In this document: piece after piece, positions 1-5,295 of the stretch
Layout of the letters: every line of letters starts with the position of its first letter
Position numbering within the stretch: the first letter of the stretch is position 1
NCBI GenBank assembly: GCA_902803265.1
Contig: CADCPD010000122.1
Span: 1-5,295 of the forward strand
Direction: 5' to 3'
DNA: 5,295 bases
DNA from: an uncultured bacterium
GTDB taxonomy: Bacteria; Cyanobacteriota; Vampirovibrionia; Gastranaerophilales; Gastranaerophilaceae
Translations under genes and position numbers: made by a program
The notes under the pieces: generated by a model
What the model saw: only the letters and a program-made list of their open reading frames with translations
Database searches by the model: none
What the model was told of the DNA's origin: nothing

Positions 1-1
1 A

Positions 2-400
2 TATAAATTAGTGGATTTTAAAGGCGTACAAGTTATTTTGTATTTTTATCCAAAAGATAACACGTCAGGATGTACGCAAGAAGCATGTGATTTTAGAGAT
101 AATATCAATAGGCTAACGAATTATGCAACTGTTATAGGTGTAAGCCCAGATAGTATAAAAAGTCATAAATCTTTTAAAGAAAAACAATCCTTAAATTTTA
201 TTTTACTATCTGACCCTGAACATAAATTAGCCGAAAGATTAAATGTTTGGAAAGAAAAATCGATGTATGGCAGAAAATATATGGGTATTGAACGTTCAAC
301 ATTTCTAATTGATAAAACAGGCGAAATAAAAAAAGAATGGAGAAAAGTTAAAGTAAAAGGACATGTTGATGACATAATTAATTTTCTTATAACAGAATAA
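2..400 (+). CDS. bcp: Thioredoxin-dependent peroxiredoxin, Bcp/PrxQ type (5'-truncated by window edge)
   Basis: This enzyme reduces hydrogen peroxide and organic hydroperoxides in the cytoplasm, using thiols recycled by thioredoxin. The visible part begins in the first beta strand (VILYFYPKDNTSGCT) and contains the peroxidatic cysteine at codon 71-73 in the family context 'P..NT.GCT'. A second cysteine five residues on (codon 86-88) is the usual resolving cysteine of E. coli Bcp-type atypical 2-Cys enzymes. The segment GIERSTFLIDKTG holds the conserved arginine and the beta hairpin near the C-terminus. The frame is open back to base 2 with no stop, and the family is normally about 150 residues, so roughly 20-30 N-terminal residues lie left of the window. 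A GTG at 11 could be read as a start, but it falls inside the conserved fold and is unlikely to be real. The gene converges on the PP2C gene with a gap of only 19 bases and no visible terminator hairpin. Confidence 0.93.
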   Translation, partial: YKLVDFKGVQVILYFYPKDNTSGCTQEACDFRDNINRLTNYATVIGVSPDSIKSHKSFKEKQSLNFILLSDPEHKLAERLNVWKEKSMYGRKYMGIERSTFLIDKTGEIKKEWRKVKVKGHVDDIINFLITE

Positions 401-406
401 AAATAA

Positions 407-413
407 AAGGAGA
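407..413 (+). promoter_or_regulatory. Orphan Shine-Dalgarno-like sequence
   Basis: The plus-strand sequence AAGGAGA seven bases after the bcp stop looks like a good ribosome binding site. It is not followed by ATG, GTG or TTG at a usable distance; the bases after it run straight into the 3' end of the oppositely oriented PP2C gene. It could be the remnant of a lost downstream gene of a bcp operon, or chance purine-rich sequence. Confidence 0.25.
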
Positions 414-419
414 AACAAA

Positions 420-2735
420 TTAAATATTCATAGTCATTATCAAAATATTACTACCATCTTGATAATCATATGTAACTTTATCCATTGCTTGCTTAACCAT
501 AAAAATGCCAAGTCCGCCTATTTGACGTTCTTCTGTTGATAAAGTAATATCCGGATCTTCATGTTCAAGAGGATTAAATTCTTTACCTCTATCTTTAAAC
601 AAAATACTTATGTCCGTATCTGTATGATTAATAGAGATATCAACAGTATTTGTTTCATCATTTTCATATCCGTATCTTACAATGTTTGTAAAAATTTCTT
701 CCGCACAAATTAATACACGTGATCGTTTTGTTCCGTCTAAACTAATTTTGTTACATATATTTTCAAGTCTTGAAGTTAATTCCGCCAATTCAGAGATTGA
801 AGATTTTAATGTAAAGTTATAATATCCTTTATATTCCAGAGTTAGCATTGTAATATCATCAGGTAAACCATGTTTTGCAGCTTTTGAATATTCTTTTATT
901 TCATTATTCAAATCAGTTAAAAGTTTATCTATAGGTGAAGAACCGTATTTATCTAAACACATTTTTACACCTTCTTCTCCAAATAAATCACCAAATTCAT
1001 TGATAACATCCGTCAATCCGTCGGTATATAAAAATATTTTATCATTTGGTGCCAAAAATCTTTCTTCAGATTCATATTTTGAATCAGGAATACCCCCCAG
1101 TACAAAATTTTGATTACATACTAATTTTTCATAATTCATATTTTTTCTTTTTATAAAAGGAGGATTATGTCCGGCACTTAAAAACCTCAATTTTCCGGTA
1201 GAAAGCTCTAATGTACAGAAAAACGCTGTTACAAAAAATCCTTGTTCATTATTTTGGCAAAGTTCATTATTAACTTGTTCAAATAATTCTTCTAAAGAAA
1301 TCTCTGTTTTCGCAAGATTTTTGATAACAGCTTTTGATTTCATCATAAATAATGCAGCAGGAATACCTTTTCCTGATACATCTGCAATAAGGAAAGCAAG
1401 GGTATCGTCATTTAAGAAGAAGAAATCATAAAAATCTCCACCTACCTCAAGCGCTGTCTCCATTGTTGCATAAATATCAAATTCTTTATGTTGAGGAAAT
1501 GCAGGAAAAACACTTGGCATTGCTGTTTTTTGAATTTCTTTTGCAATTCTTAACTCAAATTCAGCTTGTTTTTTTTCTCTTATATATCCATCTAACGTTT
1601 CAATATAGTGTTTTAAATCTTCAGAGGTATGATTTAAAGTATTTGCGAGAACAGCAAATTCTTTAGGTTGGGCTATAGTCAATTTTGTATCAAGATTACC
1701 TTTACCAATTTCTTCAGCAGCCTTTACAAGTTTTTTTATTGGTCTATTTATACTTTTTGTCAAAAATACATAAGCAAGTATACATACAACTATATAAAAA
1801 GTAATTAATGCAAGAACTAAAACGGCAACGTCAAAATTTAACATTTTAAGCATTTCTTGTTTTGGTACAAAAAATGTAACTTCCATTCCGCTTACTTCAT
1901 TTAATGTGAAAGCTATATATTTTTTACCATCATATGTTATTTCTTCTCCTGATTCTATATCATATCTAAATATAGGAATATTACTTAAAGATTTGCCTGT
2001 TAAAGAACTATCTTCACTGTAATAAAATATATAATCGCTTATTTCGTTTGAAAAAATAATAATACTATTTTTTGGCAATTTAAGAGCTTTAAGCTGTTGA
2101 ATAAATTTTTCTACTTTCCAATCAACATGCACTATTCCAACCAAATTGGATTTGTTGTCATAAATTCCCCTTCCGCAAGCTAACATTAAATCATGAGAAA
2201 AGCTTTGAGGTTCACTTTTTGCAACAAGACAAGATATTGTTCCCTCTTCAGAATTTAGGATTTTATCTCTTAATTCTTTAAACCAAATTCGTTCCAAATA
2301 ATTGTAATTTAATTTTCTGATATCTTTTATATCATAAATTCTATTTATATCATAATAAGCAGCAAGCTCTTTTTCATCAGGATAAACGGCATAAGGTTCA
2401 TACCAAATACCACCGGTATTAACTTCTTCCTTACTATATATAGATTTACTATTTTCAAAAACATCTTTTACTAAACTATCTAGTCTTTCACTTGGTCCTT
2501 TATAAAAAAAGTAAACCTTACCTCGTTCTGCGAGTTCAGTTGCAACAAGACTTAAACAATTTATTGCTTTGTGAAGATTTACCTCTATTGCTTCTAGTCG
2601 AAACTTTAATTCTTCTATTTCATTTTTTTTGCCAACCGAATATCCAATATTAATCAAACCCAGTGTTACTGTTGATATAACAACAAGAAAAACTAAGGTT
2701 ATACAAATAATTTTCGATTTAATAGTATTAAGCAT
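420..2735 (-). CDS. Membrane sensor with Cache-like domain, HAMP, PP2C (SpoIIE/RsbU) phosphatase and C-terminal RsbW-like ATPase/kinase
   Basis: This is a 771-residue inner-membrane signalling protein. TM1 is about residues 9-30. An extracytoplasmic sensor follows at 31-300, with a 'GGIWYEPYA' segment at 108-116 typical of double Cache domains. TM2 is about 302-325 and the HAMP domain about 326-378 (INRPIKKL, then EEIGKGNLD). The PP2C phosphatase spans about 393-635: an RsbU-type entry (ELRIAKEIQ), then metal-binding acids in GGDFYD (D434), ADVSGKG (D452), YTDGLTD (D572) and PDDIT (D626/D627). A HATPase_c_2 domain occupies about 640-771, with N-box ExxxN (E680, N684), D715 in DRGKEF and a glycine loop GGLGIFMV (740-747). 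All the key residues I can check are present, so both phosphatase and kinase activity look possible. By analogy with RsbU/RsbW and with the fused regulators SypE and CrsR, it probably sets the phosphorylation state of the STAS protein encoded just upstream. No Shine-Dalgarno site precedes the ATG, which overlaps the STAS stop. The ligand and the final output are unknown. Confidence 0.93.
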   Translation of the reverse strand: MLNTIKSKIICITLVFLVVISTVTLGLINIGYSVGKKNEIEELKFRLEAIEVNLHKAINCLSLVATELAERGKVYFFYKGPSERLDSLVKDVFENSKSIYSKEEVNTGGIWYEPYAVYPDEKELAAYYDINRIYDIKDIRKLNYNYLERIWFKELRDKILNSEEGTISCLVAKSEPQSFSHDLMLACGRGIYDNKSNLVGIVHVDWKVEKFIQQLKALKLPKNSIIIFSNEISDYIFYYSEDSSLTGKSLSNIPIFRYDIESGEEITYDGKKYIAFTLNEVSGMEVTFFVPKQEMLKMLNFDVAVLVLALITFYIVVCILAYVFLTKSINRPIKKLVKAAEEIGKGNLDTKLTIAQPKEFAVLANTLNHTSEDLKHYIETLDGYIREKKQAEFELRIAKEIQKTAMPSVFPAFPQHKEFDIYATMETALEVGGDFYDFFFLNDDTLAFLIADVSGKGIPAALFMMKSKAVIKNLAKTEISLEELFEQVNNELCQNNEQGFFVTAFFCTLELSTGKLRFLSAGHNPPFIKRKNMNYEKLVCNQNFVLGGIPDSKYESEERFLAPNDKIFLYTDGLTDVINEFGDLFGEEGVKMCLDKYGSSPIDKLLTDLNNEIKEYSKAAKHGLPDDITMLTLEYKGYYNFTLKSSISELAELTSRLENICNKISLDGTKRSRVLICAEEIFTNIVRYGYENDETNTVDISINHTDTDISILFKDRGKEFNPLEHEDPDITLSTEERQIGGLGIFMVKQAMDKVTYDYQDGSNILIMTMNI
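2728..2735 (-). other. ATGCTTAA start/stop overlap (translational coupling site)
   Basis: On the minus strand the STAS gene ends in GCT TAA and the PP2C gene starts at the ATG within the same eight bases, in another frame. The 25 bases before this ATG (a run like TTTTAACGATAGAAA) contain no AGGAG-like site, unlike the STAS and ferritin genes. Initiation of the sensor therefore probably relies on ribosomes finishing the STAS reading frame, which would keep the sensor at or below the level of its partner. Confidence 0.7.
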
Positions 2736-3030
2736 TTTCTATCGTTAAAATTTTGCTAAATCCTGTCATATTAAACACATCCATAACAGCATCATTTGCA
2801 TTTATTATTTTCATAACACCTTGAGAAAGCATTCTTTTTTGCAACTCTAAAATCGCTCTCAAGCCTAAACTTGAAATATATTCAACTTTTTCAAAATCAA
2901 GTATTAAATCTGTTATATTATCTAAGATGTCATTAACTTTTTCGCCAAATTCCATTGCTGTATTTGTATCTATTCTTCCGTCCACATTAACAATAACCGC
3001 AGAACCGTATTTTTTAGAAGTAATTTCCAT
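2728..3030 (-). CDS. STAS-domain anti-sigma-factor antagonist (RsbV/SpoIIAA-like)
   Basis: This 100-residue protein is a single STAS domain, the usual size for RsbV, SpoIIAA and BtrV. The fold order is readable: strands GSAVIVNVDGRID and LILDFEKVEYI, then the phospho-acceptor loop ISSLGLRAIL at 52-61, then a helix, then VMKIINAN and a last helix (VMDVFNMTGF). By alignment with the DSSGLG-type loop, S54 is the predicted phosphorylated serine; the preceding acid is replaced by serine, as in YISSxGLR-type members. In partner-switching systems the unphosphorylated form binds and titrates an RsbW-like kinase or another target, and phosphorylation releases it. It is the first gene of a two-gene operon; the sensor phosphatase/kinase follows with an 8-base overlap and is the obvious modifying enzyme. 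The start is set by a TTGGAGA site eight bases before the ATG. Confidence 0.94.
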   Translation of the reverse strand: MEITSKKYGSAVIVNVDGRIDTNTAMEFGEKVNDILDNITDLILDFEKVEYISSLGLRAILELQKRMLSQGVMKIINANDAVMDVFNMTGFSKILTIENA

Positions 3031-3036
3031 TATTCT

Positions 3037-3044
3037 TTCTCCAA
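3037..3044 (-). promoter_or_regulatory. Ribosome binding site of the STAS gene
   Basis: On the minus strand TTGGAGAA, with GGAG at 3039-3042, lies eight bases before the ATG at 3030. It supports the chosen start and contrasts with the missing site before the downstream PP2C gene. Confidence 0.8.
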
Positions 3045-3056
3045 AAGTTTTATTAT

Positions 3057-3085
3057 ATTATAACACATAAGATTTATTATAACAA
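3057..3085 (-). promoter_or_regulatory. Promoter of the STAS/PP2C-kinase operon
   Basis: Reading the minus strand, TTGTTA (3080-3085) is separated by exactly 17 bases from a perfect TATAAT (3057-3062), which is preceded by TG at the extended -10 position (TGTTATAAT). The predicted transcript starts near 3050, giving a leader of about 20 bases that contains the GGAG site. This looks like an ordinary housekeeping-sigma promoter. Confidence is limited because the region is very A+T-rich. Confidence 0.65.
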
Positions 3086-3091
3086 CTTATG
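3066..3091. repeat. Inverted repeat CATAAG-N14-CTTATG, possible operator
   Basis: CATAAG (3066-3071) and its exact complement CTTATG (3086-3091) flank 14 bases. The half-sites are 20 bases apart centre to centre, about two helical turns, so both face the same side of DNA. The repeat spans the spacer and -35 of the minus-strand promoter and the presumed -35 of the ferritin promoter. A six-base match in A+T-rich DNA could be chance. Confidence 0.25.
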
Positions 3092-3108
3092 CATATTTAT
3101 TGTATAAT
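3079..3108 (+). promoter_or_regulatory. Promoter of the ferritin gene
   Basis: A perfect TATAAT lies at 3103-3108. The best upstream partner is ATAACA at 3079-3084 (four of six matches to TTGACA, spacer 18), so the -35 is weak and the site may need an activator or respond to a repressor. The predicted start near 3115 leaves a leader of about 17 bases carrying AGGAGG. This also argues against initiation at the TTG at 3111, which would lie upstream of the transcript. Confidence 0.55.
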
Positions 3109-3120
3109 TATTGAACAAAA

Positions 3121-3126
3121 AGGAGG
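3121..3126 (+). promoter_or_regulatory. Ribosome binding site of the ferritin gene
   Basis: A perfect AGGAGG stands five bases before the ATG at 3132. It decides that start over the in-frame TTG at 3111, whose extension would translate the ribosome binding site itself. Confidence 0.9.
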
Positions 3127-3131
3127 AAAGT

Positions 3132-3641
3132 ATGATAAACGAAAAATTAGAAAAGGCTTTTAATGACCAAATTAATAAAGAATTATACTCTGCATATCTT
3201 TATTTAGCTATGAAATCAAAATTCGCAGAAATGAATTTAAACGGATTTGTAAACTGGTTTGATGTTCAAGTTCAAGAAGAACAAGCTCACGGTATGGGCA
3301 TGTATGATTACGTTCTTGAAAGAGGCGGCAAAATTACATTAGAAGCAATTGATAAACCTGAAGTTAAAAGTGAAAATATTTTAGAAATCTTTGAACAAGT
3401 TCTTGAACATGAAGAATACGTAACTTCAAGAATCAATGCCCTTATGGATGTAGCAGAAGAAACAAAAGACAGAGCCGCTTTATCATTCTTGGATTGGTAT
3501 TTGAAAGAACAAGTTGAAGAAGAATCGAATGTCGGTGGTCTTTTAGCAACTTTAAAATTAATAGGTGATGATAAAAAAGCATTATTAATGCTTGATAAAG
3601 ACCTTTTAGCAAGAGTATTTAATCCTCCTGTTATAGGTTAA
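3132..3641 (+). CDS. ftnA: Bacterial non-haem ferritin (iron storage, ferroxidase)
   Basis: This 169-residue protein is a four-helix-bundle ferritin that would oxidise Fe(II) and store it as a ferric mineral inside a 24-subunit cytoplasmic shell. Counting from the ATG at 3132, the residues line up without offset with E. coli FtnA as I know it: E17, Y24, E50, H53, E94 and Q127 for the diiron centre, and E49, E126, E129 and E130 for the third iron site. No haem-ligand methionine equivalent to bacterioferritin M52 is seen, and overall it is FtnA-like (NKELYSAYLYLAM; QVQEEQAHGMGMYDYV). Length is normal for the family. It has its own promoter, a strong ribosome binding site and a terminator, so it is a single-gene unit divergent from the STAS operon. 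An Fe- or peroxide-responsive regulator is usual for such genes, but no convincing Fur or PerR site is visible. Confidence 0.96.
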   Translation: MINEKLEKAFNDQINKELYSAYLYLAMKSKFAEMNLNGFVNWFDVQVQEEQAHGMGMYDYVLERGGKITLEAIDKPEVKSENILEIFEQVLEHEEYVTSRINALMDVAEETKDRAALSFLDWYLKEQVEEESNVGGLLATLKLIGDDKKALLMLDKDLLARVFNPPVIG

Positions 3642-3668
3642 TTATTAAAAATTTAATAAAATAAAACT

Positions 3669-3703
3669 GGATGACTAAAATTAAAATGGTCATCCTTTTT
3701 TTT
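3669..3703 (+). terminator. Intrinsic terminator of ferritin, possibly bidirectional
   Basis: A seven-base perfect stem GGATGAC (3669-3675) / GTCATCC (3689-3695) with a 13-base A-rich loop is followed by eight T residues (3696-3703). It lies 27 bases after the ferritin stop. On the minus strand the same hairpin lies 31 bases past the stop of the glycosidase-like gene and is followed by AGTTTTATTTTATT, a weaker U-rich tail, so it may serve both convergent genes. Confidence 0.88.
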
Positions 3704-3726
3704 CAGCTCTCTATTAATTAAATCCG

Positions 3727-5202
3727 TTATTGATACATAACGTTTAAAAATTCATTACTAACAGCATCTCTGTACCATTTAGCATGGTCAGATGTGTTAA
3801 ATATATTATTATAATGACTTGCTACATCACCGTATGTCGATTTATTTTCACCATATTCCATTAATTCGTGAGTATTTTTTGCATATGGAGATGTAGGGAA
3901 AATGTCATGCATTTGCATATATGACGGTAATCTCCAACCTGCATCACGGTGACCGTTAAAGGCATTTTTAATTCTGTTTAATCTTTGTTCCAACGACATT
4001 TGACAATTATCATTATCATCAGAAATTACAGGTCCCGCAGCGTATTCATCATTCCATGATTGCTTATCATATTCATGAAGAATATTGTTAAAATCATCTG
4101 CTCGGCCCCAGTCATTGCCTGCAGTTAAACCCATTTCTCTGTTTCTTGGATGCATATCACATTTTTCGCCGACAAGAGCAATATCATTTCTGCCTGTTTT
4201 ACTTCTTATTTGTTGTGTTATATATTGCATTTGCTGGAAGTTAGGAACTTCTCCAACACCGCAATAATAATGCATTTCATGGTTTCCAACGTGTTTTGCA
4301 CTGTCAAAGAAAATTGCATCAAAACCTAAATCAACTGCCCAACAGCAAGCATCAATAAACGCTTTTTCATGCTTATACCAATTAAAAGGTTCACCTTTAA
4401 CTGTCATTTGACCTGCTGACAAAGGCATTCTTATACCTGTTTTTAAACCTCTTAAGTGAGCCATGTCATTAAAAGCTTTTACTTGTTCATCATCACCCAT
4501 TCTTTGACCGTCTCTGCATAATTTATCAGATGTTAAATTCTTTGAAATACCCGAATGTAAATCTACTGTATACAACGATGAACGACCTGTTTTGCCGTCG
4601 TTTTCTCTGTTCATTGCGGGGTATAATTGTGATAATACAACACAATTTGCAAAACTTTTCGGTGACGGTGGAATTGCAGGTAATAATTTCATTACATTCA
4701 ATAAGCCTTCACTTTTTTTGTCACCTTCAGTTAGAGCAACTGTTCTTGGATTTATTTCTATATAGTTTGCTCGTCTGCCCCATTTATCACCATAATCAGG
4801 TGTTTTAATGTTATTCGGAATTTCCGGATAATGATCGTTTTTCTTTGTTAACGTGCAAATAGACTGAATTGCATCCATCGGAGAACGTTTTAAAAGGTTT
4901 TCAGGGTTTTCACTTACCCATTTTTTCCAGCCTGTATCTCCGCCTTTATAAAGTGTTCTATAAGTTTCCTGATCTTCGTATACATCACTATTACCCTTTA
5001 AAATCCAAAATAATTTTTTCGCAGGGTTACTGTCTCCGTAATATCCTTTAAAGTTTACTAAATGTTTGTTATAGTTTGCACAAAGTTCTAATGATGATGC
5101 CGTAGATTTTTTAGCTGCAGGAGCAATTGGGTTTGAAACCTTTTTGCTGAGAGCAGGCATGATGTTTGGCATATATAAACTTTGTATTGCAGAAACCTTC
5201 AT
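3727..5202 (-). CDS. Putative TIM-barrel glycoside hydrolase-like protein (divergent GH13/alpha-amylase-like) with N-terminal 'NFKG' leader
   Basis: From the ATG at 5202 the protein has 491 residues. The first 55 are low-complexity and basic (MKVSAIQ..., KKVSNPIAPAAKKSTASS) with no classical signal peptide, ending in NFKG (50-53). A conserved-looking module follows (YYGDSNPAKKLFWILKG; RSPMDAIQSICTLT). The second half resembles a GH13 barrel: SSLYTVDLHSGISKNL, then AHLRGLKTGIRM at strand 3, GFDAIFFDSAKHV at strand 4 (candidate nucleophile D300), ALVGEKCD at strand 5 (candidate acid/base E346) and MQMHD at strand 7 (D433). It departs from GH13 because the D..NH of region I and the arginine two residues before the nucleophile are missing, and there is no obvious C-terminal beta domain. 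It could be an unusual amylase-like enzyme, a carbohydrate-binding pseudoenzyme, or another barrel family; the substrate is unknown. An in-frame ATG at 5238 adds 12 residues but lies at or before the predicted transcript start and has no ribosome binding site. The chosen start has only AGGA 14 bases upstream, so it is not certain. The gene stands alone, convergent with ferritin. Confidence 0.7.
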   Translation of the reverse strand: MKVSAIQSLYMPNIMPALSKKVSNPIAPAAKKSTASSLELCANYNKHLVNFKGYYGDSNPAKKLFWILKGNSDVYEDQETYRTLYKGGDTGWKKWVSENPENLLKRSPMDAIQSICTLTKKNDHYPEIPNNIKTPDYGDKWGRRANYIEINPRTVALTEGDKKSEGLLNVMKLLPAIPPSPKSFANCVVLSQLYPAMNRENDGKTGRSSLYTVDLHSGISKNLTSDKLCRDGQRMGDDEQVKAFNDMAHLRGLKTGIRMPLSAGQMTVKGEPFNWYKHEKAFIDACCWAVDLGFDAIFFDSAKHVGNHEMHYYCGVGEVPNFQQMQYITQQIRSKTGRNDIALVGEKCDMHPRNREMGLTAGNDWGRADDFNNILHEYDKQSWNDEYAAGPVISDDNDNCQMSLEQRLNRIKNAFNGHRDAGWRLPSYMQMHDIFPTSPYAKNTHELMEYGENKSTYGDVASHYNNIFNTSDHAKWYRDAVSNEFLNVMYQ

Positions 5203-5239
5203 ATTTGGTTTAAAGTTCCTGAAAATAATTATTGCCATG

Positions 5240-5267
5240 ATGTTAAGGAAATGTTACATTTAGTCAA
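5240..5267 (-). promoter_or_regulatory. Promoter of the glycosidase-like gene
   Basis: On the minus strand TTGACT (5262-5267, five of six consensus matches) is followed after 16 bases by TAACAT (5240-5245, four of six). Transcription would begin near 5233, inside the longer version of the reading frame, which favours the ATG at 5202 as the real start. The T tract just upstream of the -35 could act as an UP-like element. Confidence 0.45.
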
Positions 5268-5289
5268 AAAAAAAAAAAAGACGGAACGC
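5266..5289 (-). terminator. Probable right half of an intrinsic terminator of the next minus-strand gene, cut by the window edge
   Basis: On the minus strand the ten bases GCGTTCCGTC (5280-5289), locally G+C-rich in an A+T-rich region, are followed directly by 14 T residues (5266-5279). That is the layout of the descending stem arm and U tail of an intrinsic terminator. The matching ascending arm, near GACGGAACGC, would have to lie beyond base 5295. The last two T residues are shared with the -35 of the glycosidase-like gene. Confidence 0.5.
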
Positions 5290-5295
5290 AAAAAA

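Noticed and set aside
163..375. Minus-strand open frame opposite the peroxiredoxin
   Set aside because: Shadow of a well-recognised gene; no ribosome binding site and no recognisable domain.
1463..1666. Plus-strand open frame opposite the PP2C gene
   Set aside because: Antisense to the conserved phosphatase entry region; composition looks like a reverse-strand shadow.
3102..3116. PerR- or Fur-like box over the ferritin -10 (GTATAATTATTGAAC)
   Set aside because: It matches about 10 of 14 fixed positions of the Bacillus PerR pattern, but mostly A and T positions that any such sequence matches; one half is poor. Not enough to call.
3111..3131. In-frame TTG start extending ferritin by seven residues
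   Set aside because: The extension would encode the AGGAGG site as protein, lies within or upstream of the predicted transcript start, and the ATG at 3132 gives exact residue numbering with E. coli FtnA.
3642..3659. Perfect inverted repeat TTATTAAA-AA-TTTAATAA after the ferritin stop
   Set aside because: Entirely A and T with a two-base centre, so a weak hairpin without a U tail; the clear terminator lies just downstream.
4085..5051. Three plus-strand open frames (4085-4267, 4530-4808, 4869-5051) opposite the glycosidase-like gene
   Set aside because: Antisense shadows without ribosome binding sites; the minus-strand frame is long and shows domain patterns.
5203..5238. ATG at 5238 as the start of the glycosidase-like gene
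   Set aside because: No ribosome binding site precedes it and it overlaps the predicted transcript start of the TTGACT/TAACAT promoter. The choice of 5202 is still only moderately certain.

Overview
The window is strongly A+T-rich DNA with tight bacterial gene packing, AGGAG-type Shine-Dalgarno sites and TAA as the only stop codon used. It carries five protein-coding genes and no RNA gene, mobile element or CRISPR array that I can see. The composition, the PP2C/histidine-kinase-like ATPase fusion and the long glycosidase-like protein with an N-terminal 'MKVSAIQ...NFKG' leader all remind me of gut Gastranaerophilales (non-photosynthetic Cyanobacteria/Melainabacteria). This placement is an inference from recall; a Firmicutes-like gut lineage is not excluded.

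Layout: (1) 2-400, plus strand, the 3' part of a Bcp/PrxQ peroxiredoxin whose start lies left of the window. (2) 420-3030, minus strand, a two-gene partner-switching operon: a small STAS anti-sigma-factor-antagonist-like protein, then, overlapping it by 8 bases, a 771-residue membrane sensor made of TM, Cache-like domain, TM, HAMP, PP2C phosphatase and RsbW-like ATPase. (3) 3031-3131, a compact divergent promoter region in which the two -35 elements appear to overlap. (4) 3132-3641, plus strand, a bacterial non-haem ferritin with every ferroxidase residue present, followed by a clear intrinsic terminator. (5) 3727-5202, minus strand, a putative TIM-barrel protein distantly like glycoside hydrolase family 13. 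It keeps the three likely catalytic acids but lacks other near-invariant family residues. Its promoter, and what looks like half of the terminator of the next gene upstream, lie at the right edge.

How the parts may work together: the STAS protein and the phosphatase/kinase fusion form a plausible closed signalling circuit in which one membrane receptor could both phosphorylate and dephosphorylate its small partner. The output (a sigma factor or another target) is not in the window. Peroxiredoxin and ferritin both belong to peroxide/iron defence and flank this circuit, but they lie in separate transcription units, so a functional link is only a hypothesis. The glycosidase-like gene appears independent.

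The most interesting items are the degenerate GH13-like protein with its odd N-terminal leader, the single-chain kinase plus phosphatase with a translationally coupled STAS partner, and the shared -35 zone between the signalling operon and ferritin.
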